DNA of 6,738 bases from positions 1 through 6,738 of the forward strand of contig JAAYHP010000263.1 in NCBI GenBank assembly GCA_012735355.1. Reading direction: 5' to 3'. This document shows positions 1 through 6,368 of this stretch, piece by piece; position 1 is the first letter of the stretch; the number at the start of each line of letters is the position of its first letter. Made by a program: the position numbers and the translations under genes. The notes beneath the pieces were generated by a model. The model ran no database searches. It was not told the DNA's origin and saw only the letters and a list, made by a program, of their open reading frames with translations. Source of the stretch: Lysinibacillus sp. (lineage in GTDB: Bacteria; Bacillota; Bacilli; Bacillales_A; Planococcaceae).

Positions 1-2
1 AT

Positions 3-77
3 GGTTCCATTACCCTTGTTGTTCACGATAAACAAATTGTACAAATTGATAAAAATGAAAAAATCAGAATTAAATGA
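3..77 (+). CDS. 3' end of a DUF2292 (YezD-like) small protein gene, 5' truncated by the window edge
   Basis: The frame starting at base 3 encodes 24 residues, GSITLVVHDKQIVQIDKNEKIRIK (written here as GSITLVVHDKQIV followed by QIDKNEKIRIK), and then a TGA at 75–77. This is the typical C-terminal half of DUF2292/YezD-family proteins, which run G-S-(I/V)-x-(L/I)-V-(V/I)-x-D/H-x-x-(V/I)-V-Q-I-(D/E)-K-x-E-K-I-R. The family is roughly 50–60 residues long and its biochemical role is unknown to me; members often occur near sulfur-assimilation genes. The start codon lies upstream of the window. A strong intrinsic terminator begins seven bases after the stop, which supports this being a real gene end and separates it from yunF. 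The call rests on family memory of a short segment, so confidence is moderate. Confidence 0.66.
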   Translation, partial: GSITLVVHDKQIVQIDKNEKIRIK

Positions 78-83
78 AAAGGG

Positions 84-125
84 AAAAAGTTCGATTTATG
101 CAATTTGCGTAAACGAACTTTTTTT
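84..125 (+). terminator. Rho-independent terminator after the DUF2292 gene
   Basis: AAAAAGTTCG (84–93) pairs perfectly with CGAACTTTTT (114–123). Inside it, TTTATGC (95–101) pairs with GCGTAAA (107–113) with one G·U, leaving a single bulged A at 94 and a five-base loop (102–106). The stem is therefore about 17 bp and runs into a T tract at 119–125. The A tract at 84–88 would give a U tract on the opposite strand, so the structure could work in both directions. It insulates yunF from the upstream gene. Confidence 0.85.
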
Positions 126-152
126 GATTTTCGTTTATACTATTATGGAACA

Positions 153-164
153 GGTAAATTTACC
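153..164. repeat. 12-bp perfect palindrome upstream of yunF
   Basis: GGTAAATTTACC is a perfect 6+6 palindrome in the gap between the terminator and yunF, 40 bases before the chosen yunF start. A perfect palindrome in a promoter region may be an operator for a dimeric regulator, but no second copy is seen in the window and I do not recognise the site. A related partial motif, GGTAAAATAGG, lies at 186–196, next to the yunF ribosome binding site. Confidence 0.35.
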
Positions 165-204
165 ATATGTATTGTTGTAAAATAAGGTAAAATAGGTGTG
201 AATG

Positions 205-1059
205 ATGATTAAAATTGGTTTAACTGGATGGAGTGACCATCCTTCCCTTTATAATACAAATTCTACAAAAAATAAATTGTTTGATTATAGTGGACATTTT
301 CCGATTGTGGAAGTGGACACTTCCTTTTATGCGATTCCCTCAATAAAAAATATTGAAAAATGGGTTTCAGAAACACCGAAAGATTTCCGATTTATTGTGA
401 AAGCTTATCAAGGTATGACAGGTCATTTAAGGGAAGACAATCCTTATGAAACGATAGATGAGATGTTTCAAGCCTTTCGTGATTGTTTAATGGCTTTCCA
501 AAAGGCAAACAAGTTAGGAATGGTGTTAGTACAATTTCCTCCTTGGTATGACTGCACATCAAAAAATGTTCAATATATTCGATATGTGAAGGAGCAATTG
601 CGCGGATATCCTATTGCCATTGAGTTTCGCAACCAAACTTGGTTTCATGGAATTAATCGTCAAAGAACCATTCAATTTTTAAAAGAAAATGGTCTTATAC
701 ATACGGTTTGTGACGAGCCTCAAGCAGGTATAGGTTCTGTACCCTTTGTGCTTGAAACAACATCGAATAAAGCCCTTGTCCGAATTCATGGACGCAATGT
801 CTATGGATGGAGAAATTCTGGTATTCATACCAACTGGAGGGAAGTTCGTTTTTTATATGATTATAATGAAGTGGAATTGATTGAATTAGCGGATAAAATA
901 AAACAATTAGAAATGAAGTGTGAGGAAGTTTATGTGTTGTTTAATAATAATTCCGGTCACCACGCAGCGTCCAATGCAAAACAACTGCAACAAATATTAA
1001 ACATTCGATTTGAAGGACTTTCTCCAAAGCAATTAAACTTATTTGAAGGAGAATTTTAA
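205..1059 (+). CDS. yunF: YunF-like DUF72 family protein
   Basis: This 284-residue protein matches the DUF72 family in length and in all its landmarks: IGLTGWSDH at residues 4–12, EVDTSFYAIP at 36–45, QFPPW at 110–114, IEFRNQTWF at 139–147, RIHGRN at 193–198 and VLFNNNSGHHAASNA at 244–258. The family has a TIM-barrel-like fold; its conserved acidic, Arg and His residues suggest an enzyme, but the reaction is not established. It has no signal peptide or membrane segment, so it should be cytoplasmic. Two ATG codons stand in tandem at 202 and 205. The AGGTG of the ribosome binding site (194–198) is only three bases from the first and six from the second, and family members begin M-I-x-IGLTGW, so 205 is preferred. 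It overlaps yunE by one base (TAATG), which indicates translational coupling. The symbol follows B. subtilis and the yunF–yunE–yunD order. Confidence 0.9.
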   Translation: MIKIGLTGWSDHPSLYNTNSTKNKLFDYSGHFPIVEVDTSFYAIPSIKNIEKWVSETPKDFRFIVKAYQGMTGHLREDNPYETIDEMFQAFRDCLMAFQKANKLGMVLVQFPPWYDCTSKNVQYIRYVKEQLRGYPIAIEFRNQTWFHGINRQRTIQFLKENGLIHTVCDEPQAGIGSVPFVLETTSNKALVRIHGRNVYGWRNSGIHTNWREVRFLYDYNEVELIELADKIKQLEMKCEEVYVLFNNNSGHHAASNAKQLQQILNIRFEGLSPKQLNLFEGEF

Positions 1060-1880
1060 TGGAATTTTTATTGTTAGCAATTATTGCTCTTTGTGCAGGG
1101 ATTCTTGGAGCCCTTGCTGGGTTAGGAGGAGGGGCTATTTTAATTCCAGCCACATTGTTTATCGGACTAAATTTAGGATATATACCCCATATAACCCCAC
1201 AAAGAGTTGTTGGATTGTCAGTCATCATGATGATTTTTACCGGACTTTCATCCACATTGTCGTATATGAAATCAAAAACGGTAGATTATAAAAGTGGCTT
1301 TATTTTCTTTTTAGGTAGTATTCCAGGAACGATTTTAGGTGCTTGGATAAATAAAGGATTAGATTTGCCTTCTTTTAATTTGTATTTCGGCATACTATTA
1401 GTTTTATTATCCACAGTTTTGCTCGTAAGAGATAAATTAAAGCCCATCAATTGGTTTGTGGAGCGGGGAATAAAACGAGAGTATGTAGATCGGAACGGTA
1501 CCACCCATATTTATGGCTATCCTATTTGGTTTGCATTACTCCTTACCTTCGTGGTTGGACTAATGTCAGGGTTATTCGGGATTGGTGGCGGTTCACTATT
1601 AGTACCTGCCATGCTGTTATTGTTCCAATTTCCTCCCCACGTGGCAGTGTCGACTTCCATGTTTATGGTATTTTTAACTTCGATAGTAAACTCGATAAGC
1701 CATATTTCTTTAGGAAATGTGCCATGGCTACATACGATTCCCGTTATTATTGGTGCATACATAGGTGCAAAAATGGGTGCAGCAATCAATAAAAAAATGA
1801 AATCTGAAACGCTTGTCTTTGCCCTTCGTATCATATTATTATTACTAGGTCTTCGCTCCATTTACAACGGATTATTTTAA
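1059..1880 (+). CDS. yunE: TSUP (DUF81/TauE-SafE) family membrane permease, YunE-like
   Basis: This is a 273-residue, very hydrophobic protein with the internal duplication typical of the TSUP family. The glycine motif GLGGGAILIP (residues 21–30) in the first half is repeated as GIGGGSLLVP (174–183) in the second. About seven to eight membrane helices are visible: roughly 2–20, 22–38, 48–68, 78–97, 106–123, 155–172, 176–212 (two segments), 225–243 and 252–268, the exact split being uncertain. A basic, polar loop (about 124–152) separates the halves. TSUP proteins move sulfur-containing or organic anions such as sulfite or sulfoacetate across the cytoplasmic membrane; the substrate here is unknown. 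The start is clear: GAAGGAG (1045–1051) lies seven bases upstream of ATG 1059, which shares its A with the yunF stop. Length equals that of B. subtilis YunE. Confidence 0.92.
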   Translation: MEFLLLAIIALCAGILGALAGLGGGAILIPATLFIGLNLGYIPHITPQRVVGLSVIMMIFTGLSSTLSYMKSKTVDYKSGFIFFLGSIPGTILGAWINKGLDLPSFNLYFGILLVLLSTVLLVRDKLKPINWFVERGIKREYVDRNGTTHIYGYPIWFALLLTFVVGLMSGLFGIGGGSLLVPAMLLLFQFPPHVAVSTSMFMVFLTSIVNSISHISLGNVPWLHTIPVIIGAYIGAKMGAAINKKMKSETLVFALRIILLLLGLRSIYNGLF

Positions 1881-1907
1881 CGTGTCGATTGTTATGATTA
1901 TTTAAAA

Positions 1908-1917
1908 GATGGTGATC
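1908..1917 (+). promoter_or_regulatory. Extended Shine-Dalgarno that places the yunD start at TTG 1921
   Basis: GATGGTGATC contains GGTGATC (1911–1917), a seven-base perfect match to the 3' part of the consensus AAGGAGGTGATC that pairs with the end of 16S rRNA. The upstream ATG at 1909 lies inside this site and so cannot use it. TTG at 1921 sits at the normal distance: eight bases after the position equivalent to GGAGG (1908–1912). Confidence 0.7.
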
Positions 1918-1920
1918 AAT

Positions 1921-3285
1921 TTGCTTGAAACTATTCATTTTTATCATACAAATGATATACATAGCCATTTTGAATATTGGAAAAGATCTCAATATTTTAT
2001 TCGTAAAGAGCGCCTCGCTTATGCAAAACGAGGAGAGGTGAGTTTTTTATTTGATATTGGAGATCACCTAGACCGCTCAAACATTTATACGGAAGCAACA
2101 CTTGGTTTAGGAAATGTAAAGCTTTTAAATGAATCGCAATATGATGTCGTAACAATCGGCAATAATGAAGGGATTACTTTGTCCTTTGATGAACTGTATC
2201 ATCTATATGATGATGCTAACTTCGATGTAGTAGTAGCAAATTTACAAGTTAAAAATGGAGAAAATCCAAAATGGCTTAAACCATATACGATTTTGCGAAC
2301 GAAATATGGAACTAAAATCGGAGTAATCGGCGCGACAGCGTTTTTTGAAATGTTTTATAAAGAGATGAACTGGAATATTTTTGAGCCGAGAGAAAAAATT
2401 ATATCGATAGCAAAAGAACTGAGAGATCAGGTTGATATTTTATGTTGTTTATCACATTTAGGGATAACAGAAGATGAATTATTAGCCGAAGAATGTCCAC
2501 AATTAGATGTAATTTTTGGCTCTCACACCCATCATTTTTTCGAAAATGGAAAAATGGTGAATGGGGTACTACTTACTGGATGTGGGAAGTTTGGAGCATA
2601 TACTGGACATTTAACAATTCAATTTGATCATTGCAATCGTAAAATTGTAAAAAAAGAAGAGATTGTCATTGACAATGCATTATTGCCAACATTAGAAGGT
2701 GAAATAGAATTTTTAGAAGTGCTATATAATACCGGGAAAGAATTATTAAGTGAGACGGTTTTTCAGACGACGAAAAGCTACAATAAAGAATGGTTCCATC
2801 ATTCCCAGTTATCAAGACTTTTCGCAGAAGCGGTTTTAGAATTTACTGGTGCGGATTGCGCGATGTTTAATGCGGGGATTTTCCTTGAAGGTTTAAAAAG
2901 AGGAAATATATCAAGATATGATATTCATAAAATTTTACCTCACCCAATTAATATTTGCGTGATAGAATTAACGGGTACCCAGTTAAGAGAAGTATTTTTA
3001 CAATCTAAAAATGATGAATGGTCAATGTTAGAATTAAAAGGATTAGGATTTAGGGGATTGATTTTTGGCTAAATATTAACTTATGACTTTTCCATTAATA
3101 AAAATCGTGAATTGATTGTAAAAGGAGAAGTAAGCGATTTAAATAAAACTTATCGATTAGCAACCCTCGATATGTTTACTTTTGGGTACTTTTTCCCGAA
3201 CTTTAAGTACGCCAAAAAGAAGTATTATTTACCCTTTTTTTTAAGAGATATTTTATTGGAATATGGGAAAAAGAACTTAAATTGA
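1921..3285 (+). pseudogene. yunD: YunD-like metallophosphatase/5'-nucleotidase family, interrupted by an in-frame TAA
   Basis: Numbered from the TTG at 1921, the protein opens with the metallophosphatase motif HTNDIHSHFE (residues 9–18), followed by FDIGDHLDRS (44–53), IGNNEG (79–84), SHLG (178–181) and GSHTHH (200–205). These supply the usual metal-binding Asp, Asn and His residues. A 5'-nucleotidase C-terminal domain follows, recognisable from FNAGIFLEGLKRG (316–328) and ILPHPIN (338–344). The frame stops at TAA 3070–3072, after residue 383, but continues unbroken for another 70 codons to TGA 3283–3285. That segment reads like the family's end, including YRLATLDMFTFG at 3151–3186. The whole would be about 454 residues, close to B. 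subtilis YunD (about 460 from memory). One base change, such as AAA to TAA, would explain it. The catalytic domain is intact, but the truncated product lacks the end of the substrate-binding domain and is probably non-functional. The family acts on nucleotides or similar phosphoesters; no signal peptide is visible. An ATG start at 1909 is disfavoured because it overlaps the ribosome binding site. Confidence 0.85.
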
Positions 3286-3310
3286 CTTTGATTTGTTAAA
3301 TCTTTCTAAT
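3282..3310 (+). promoter_or_regulatory. Sigma-A-type promoter candidate for the HD-GYP gene
   Basis: TTGACT (3282–3287) and TCTAAT (3305–3310) are each five of six matches to the sigma-A hexamers and are separated by exactly 17 bases. The -35 overlaps the ancestral yunD stop codon. Transcription would start near 3317 and give a leader of about 70 bases that contains the hairpin at 3331–3350. This is a consensus match only; AT-rich DNA yields chance hits. Confidence 0.5.
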
Positions 3311-3330
3311 AATATATTGCATACTGTAGG

Positions 3331-3350
3331 ATATTATTAGACAATAATAT
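3331..3350 (+). repeat. AT-only hairpin/inverted repeat in the HD-GYP leader
   Basis: ATATTATT (3331–3338) and AATAATAT (3343–3350) are perfect 8-base inverted arms around the loop AGAC. There is no G+C in the stem and no following T tract, so it is not a good terminator. In DNA it could be an operator half-site pair. The heptamer GACAATA at 3340–3346 recurs at 3353–3359, 13 bases further on. Its role is unknown. Confidence 0.45.
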
Positions 3351-3387
3351 TTGACAATATGATTAACCGTCAGAATGGGGTATAAAC

Positions 3388-4491
3388 ATGCGACTCATTT
3401 CGATTAACTCAGCTAGACCAGGAATGAAAGTGGGAAGAGCGATTTGGAATGAAGTAGGGCACCCGCTACTTCAAAAAGATGTTACGATCACCGATGCTAT
3501 CATTCGAAGATTAAAACAAATGAATATTCAATACATTTATATTGAAGATGAAATTTCAAAAGGGATAGAAATCCAAGAAACTATACCCTTTGAGAAAAGA
3601 AAGAAAGCAGTCACACAAATTGCTAATACGTTTCAGCAAGTAAAAGGATTGGATGCTCGTAAAGCAGCATTCGTGCTAGATAAGCAATCGAAAATTATAG
3701 GAAATGTTGTTGAGGACTTGTTGGATTCCATTTTAAATAGCAAGGACATGTTGACGGTTTTAACGGATACGTTTCTTTACGATGAGGCATTATTCCACCA
3801 TTCTTTTAATGTAGCACTATACTCCATAGCAATTGCCAAAGAGCTCGGGTACGGAGTTGAAGATTTACGAACCATTGGAACTGGCGCATTATTGCATGAT
3901 GTAGGAAAAATGGTTGTACCTGTAAAGATTTTACAGAAGCCTTGTCAATTAACAGATGAAGAATATGAAATTATGAAACAGCATACTCGATACGGCTTTG
4001 ATATTTTACGAAATTTACATACTGTTTCCCTTTTAGTTGCTCACTGTGCTTTCCAGCATCATGAACGGCTTGATGGAAGCGGGTATCCGAGAGGATTAGT
4101 TGATTATGAGATTCACCCTTATGCAAAAATTATTGCAGTGGCAGACGTTTTTGATGCAGTAACATCTGAACGGGTATATAGGGAAAAATTGCTTCCATTT
4201 CAAGGGATAGCTCTCATCCAATCGGGTAGTGGTACCCTTTATGAAAAACGAATTGTGGAAGCTTTCAAAAGAAGTGTCGTTCATTATCAAAATGGAACGG
4301 TTGTGTATTTATCCGATGGTCGGAGAGGAATTGTTGTAAAACAAAACGAAAATAATTCTGCACTTCCATGGGTACGAATTTTTGAGGAAAATGGTACTCT
4401 AATAAGCTCTACATATTTAATTAATTTAGAAGATAGCCCAAGGGTGTTTATTCGAAAAGTTGAAACCGAATACTTTGAGTACGTTGAATAG
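3388..4491 (+). CDS. HD-GYP domain protein, probable cyclic-di-GMP phosphodiesterase
   Basis: This 367-residue cytoplasmic protein has three parts. Residues 1–70 form a small N-terminal domain common in Bacillus and Geobacillus HD-GYP proteins (RPGMKVGRAI at 10–19, then VTITDAIIRRLKQMNI at 32–47). Residues from about 130 to 295 form the HD-GYP domain: His137/138, LLHDVGK (168–174, with the HD pair at 170–171), QHTRYGFDIL (198–207), HHERLDGSGYP (224–234, with GYP at 232–234) and VADVFDAVTSERVYR (251–265). A beta-rich C-terminal tail follows, with SDGRRGIVV (309–317) and PWVRIFEENG (327–336). All hallmark metal-binding and GYP residues are present, so an active phosphodiesterase that degrades cyclic-di-GMP is likely, although some HD-GYP proteins act on other dinucleotides or only bind partners. 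It has no receiver domain or membrane segment, so its input signal is not evident. TGGGG (3376–3380) lies seven bases before ATG 3388. Its stop codon lies inside the yunB promoter. Confidence 0.9.
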   Translation: MRLISINSARPGMKVGRAIWNEVGHPLLQKDVTITDAIIRRLKQMNIQYIYIEDEISKGIEIQETIPFEKRKKAVTQIANTFQQVKGLDARKAAFVLDKQSKIIGNVVEDLLDSILNSKDMLTVLTDTFLYDEALFHHSFNVALYSIAIAKELGYGVEDLRTIGTGALLHDVGKMVVPVKILQKPCQLTDEEYEIMKQHTRYGFDILRNLHTVSLLVAHCAFQHHERLDGSGYPRGLVDYEIHPYAKIIAVADVFDAVTSERVYREKLLPFQGIALIQSGSGTLYEKRIVEAFKRSVVHYQNGTVVYLSDGRRGIVVKQNENNSALPWVRIFEENGTLISSTYLINLEDSPRVFIRKVETEYFEYVE

Positions 4492-4514
4492 TAGACTCTT
4501 CCTGTTCATACATT
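4486..4514 (+). promoter_or_regulatory. Sigma-E (mother-cell) promoter of yunB
   Basis: GAATAGT (4486–4492) matches the sigma-E -35 consensus KMATATT at six of seven positions. CATACATT (4507–4514) fits the -10 consensus CATACAHT fully, and the spacer is 14 bases, within the usual 13–15. The -35 overlaps the HD-GYP stop codon (4489–4491). Transcription would start near 4520, just before the yunB ribosome binding site. B. subtilis yunB belongs to the sigma-E regulon, which independently supports the call. Confidence 0.72.
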
Positions 4515-4520
4515 GGGAAT

Positions 4521-4527
4521 AGGAGGA
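4521..4527 (+). promoter_or_regulatory. Ribosome binding site that places the yunB start at TTG 4534
   Basis: AGGAGGA is a near-perfect Shine-Dalgarno six bases before TTG 4534. The earlier in-frame TTG at 4513 lies upstream of it, has no ribosome binding site of its own, and overlaps the sigma-E -10 element. It would not be in the transcript. Confidence 0.85.
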
Positions 4528-4533
4528 GATTTT

Positions 4534-5310
4534 TTGTTTTCTCGTAGACCCCGTAGAATGATGTTTCGAAGGCCTAGAAGAAAAAGGGGATTAAACCGTT
4601 TTGCATTATTTTTACTAAGTTTTGTTGTAACGGTGGTATTATTTTTATATTTTTTAAATTCCCGTTTAATGCCTACTTATTTAGATTATGCTGAAGTACA
4701 AACATATAAAATAGCTTCCCACGTTGTGAGTAAAGCGATTAATGCTAGAACATCAAGCGTGTTAGACGTCAATGAAATTATTGAAGATTTACCAACGGAA
4801 TCCGATTATATGTTAACGACAAAATTTAATACAGAAATCATTAACCAAGTTCGCGCTGAAACGACTGCGCTCGTGAAAGAGCATCTCGAAATGGCGGAAA
4901 AGGGAGATCTTTCTCAACTTCCTGAATTGGAGAATGTAGAATACAATGTCGCCGAAATTCAAAGGGGCGATGGGATTGTCTTTTTCGTTCCAATTGCCCA
5001 AGCCTTAAATTTACCTCTACTTGGAAACTTAGGTCCGAAAGTGCCGATTCGATTCCACATTATAGGAAATGTTTCTAGTGACGTCTCCACAAAAATTACC
5101 GAATTCGGAATTAATAATGCCCTTGTTGAAGTGAATATCAATTTAAAAGTGAATGTGCAAATTATCGTTCCTTTTGCAAGTAAAACATCGACTGTAGAGC
5201 AAACAATTCCCGTAGCGATTGGTTTGACACGAAGCCAAGTCCCAAATATTTATACAAATGGTGGCGATGGAGCACAGCCTTCTATTGAAGTACCTGTACC
5301 ATATGAATGA
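4534..5310 (+). CDS. yunB: Sporulation protein YunB
   Basis: From the TTG at 4534 the protein has 258 residues, close to the usual YunB length. It begins with an arginine-rich cytoplasmic stretch (about 1–22, with RRPRR at 4–8 and 12–16), then one membrane helix (about 23–41, FALFLLSFVVTVVLFLYFL). The rest is a soluble domain that should face outward or lie between the forespore membranes. Family-like features include the ASHVVSKAIN segment (61–70), NVEYNVAEIQ (134–143), GPKVPIRFHIIGNVSSD (167–183) and the C-terminal ending TIPVAIGLTRSQVPNIY (224–240). In B. subtilis YunB is made in the mother cell under sigma-E and is needed for efficient spore formation; its molecular action is not known. 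It has its own apparent sigma-E promoter immediately upstream, so it need not be co-transcribed with the HD-GYP gene. Confidence 0.93.
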   Translation: MFSRRPRRMMFRRPRRKRGLNRFALFLLSFVVTVVLFLYFLNSRLMPTYLDYAEVQTYKIASHVVSKAINARTSSVLDVNEIIEDLPTESDYMLTTKFNTEIINQVRAETTALVKEHLEMAEKGDLSQLPELENVEYNVAEIQRGDGIVFFVPIAQALNLPLLGNLGPKVPIRFHIIGNVSSDVSTKITEFGINNALVEVNINLKVNVQIIVPFASKTSTVEQTIPVAIGLTRSQVPNIYTNGGDGAQPSIEVPVPYE

Positions 5311-5326
5311 TAAAAATTGTTATACT

Positions 5327-5336
5327 TTATGCATAA
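5327..5336. repeat. 10-bp palindrome in the yunB–lipA gap
   Basis: TTATGCATAA is a perfect 5+5 palindrome; allowing one mismatched pair it extends to ACTTTATGCATAATGT (5324–5339). It lies 86 bases before the lipA start. It could be an operator, but short AT-rich palindromes are common by chance. The rest of the gap (5311–5422) holds a lone TTGACA at 5370–5375 and a T run at 5391–5396, with no convincing paired promoter or terminator. Confidence 0.25.
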
Positions 5337-5422
5337 TGTTAGTTGTTGCAAAATCATTAATATGTTACATTGACAAGTAGGTTAAACTAATTTTTTGTTA
5401 ATTGATAGGGGCTGAGACAATC

Positions 5423-6334
5423 ATGAGCAGTACAAAAAATGGTAAAGAAATTTTGAGAAAACCCGAATGGCTAAAAATTAAATTAAACACGAATGAAGAA
5501 TATAGAGATTTAAAAAAATTAATGAGAGATAATAACTTGCATACCGTTTGCGAAGAAGCTCGTTGTCCTAATATTCATGAATGTTGGGGAGAACGAAGAA
5601 CTGCAACAATGATGATACTAGGTTCTGTATGTACTCGTGCATGTCGCTTCTGTGCTGTAAAAACTGGACTTCCAACGGAGCTAGATTTGCAAGAGCCAGA
5701 ACGAGTAGCAGATTCCGTTCAAATCATGAATTTAAAACACGTTGTGATTACGATGGTTGCTCGAGATGATTTGAAAGATGGAGGAGCTAGCGTATTAGCG
5801 GAAACAATTCGAGCAATTCGTCGGAAATCTCCACAAACGTCGATTGAAGTGCTTCCATCGGATTTAGGTGGAGTAGAAGAAAATTTAAAAATTTTAATGG
5901 ATGCAAGACCTGATATATTGAATCATAATATCGAAACGGTACGAAGACTAACGCCGAGAGTTCGTGCCCGAGCAACATACGATCGCTCTTTAGAGTTTTT
6001 GCGTCGAGCAAAAGAAATGCAGCCAGATATCCCAACAAAGTCTTCATTAATGATAGGGCTTGGTGAAACATGGGATGAAATTATAGAAGTGATGGATGAT
6101 TTGCGGGCAAATGATGTAGATATTATGACGATTGGCCAATATTTACAACCAACGAAAAAGCATTTACCTGTGAAGAAATATTACAGTCCTTTAGAATTTG
6201 GAAAATTGCGTAAAATTGCTATGTCAAAAGGTTTCAAACATTGTGAAGCAGGTCCGTTAGTGCGAAGCAGTTACCATGCGGATGAGCAAGTAAATGAGGC
6301 GACGAAAACGAGACAACTTCAAGCCGGAATATAA
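5423..6334 (+). CDS. lipA: Lipoyl synthase (radical SAM)
   Basis: LipA inserts two sulfur atoms into an octanoyl group carried on a protein to form the lipoyl cofactor of the 2-oxoacid dehydrogenases and the glycine cleavage system. The 303-residue protein has both iron–sulfur sites. The auxiliary cluster motif C-x4-C-x5-C is Cys43, Cys48 and Cys54 in [12 protein letters not shown]; the radical-SAM motif C-x3-C-x2-C is Cys70, Cys74 and Cys77 in CTRACRFC. The C-terminal RSSYHA (281–286) carries the serine that binds the auxiliary cluster. Further conserved blocks are EVLPSDLGG (142–150), NHNIETV (167–173) and IGLGET (211–216). The sequence is very close to B. subtilis LipA over its whole length. 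ATG 5423 is chosen over the in-frame TTG at 5402 because AGGGG (5407–5411) falls between them; the 11-base spacing is a little long. It is probably co-transcribed with yutD, 34 bases downstream. Confidence 0.97.
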   Translation: MSSTKNGKEILRKPEWLKIKLNTNEEYRDLKKLMRDNNLHTVCEEARCPNIHECWGERRTATMMILGSVCTRACRFCAVKTGLPTELDLQEPERVADSVQIMNLKHVVITMVARDDLKDGGASVLAETIRAIRRKSPQTSIEVLPSDLGGVEENLKILMDARPDILNHNIETVRRLTPRVRARATYDRSLEFLRRAKEMQPDIPTKSSLMIGLGETWDEIIEVMDDLRANDVDIMTIGQYLQPTKKHLPVKKYYSPLEFGKLRKIAMSKGFKHCEAGPLVRSSYHADEQVNEATKTRQLQAGI

Positions 6335-6368
6335 TTAGGGTAGTCTTTAGTGAATTGGGGGTGTTTGG

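Noticed and set aside
136..146. TATACT (136–141) or TATTAT (141–146) as the -10 of a yunF promoter.
   Set aside because: At 16–18 bases upstream lies the terminator stem (such as ACGAAC or CTTTTT), with no -35-like hexamer and no extended TGn. Possible but not supportable.
941..1255. A 104-codon open frame on the - strand across the yunF–yunE junction.
   Set aside because: It is antisense to two well-conserved genes, resembles no family I know, and has no ribosome binding site of note.
1517..1861. A 114-codon open frame on the - strand inside yunE, plus a 113-codon + frame at 1451–1792.
   Set aside because: Both are shadows of the yunE reading frame, whose duplicated glycine motifs and membrane helices are clear.
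3070..3072. Stop-codon recoding (selenocysteine or pyrrolysine) to explain the interruption in yunD.
   Set aside because: The codon is TAA, whereas those recodings use TGA and TAG. A nonsense mutation or sequence error is simpler.
3318..3327. CATACTGT (3320–3327) as a sigma-E -10 for the HD-GYP gene.
   Set aside because: It misses two positions of CATACAHT, and there is no -35-like KMATATT 13–15 bases upstream, unlike the site before yunB.
5370..5398. TTGACA at 5370–5375 as the -35 of a lipA promoter.
   Set aside because: At spacings of 16–19 bases there is only a T-rich run with no acceptable -10 box. The real lipA promoter is not identifiable by eye.
5407..5420. AGGGGCTGAGACAA before lipA resembles the THI-box words of a TPP riboswitch.
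   Set aside because: Only the GGGG and CTGAGA words are present, fused together and 3–15 bases before the start codon. None of the other conserved stems or the pyrimidine-sensor domain is seen. The GGGG is the ribosome binding site.
5787..6071. A 94-codon open frame on the - strand inside lipA.
   Set aside because: It lies wholly antisense to strongly conserved lipA codons and has no recognisable motifs.
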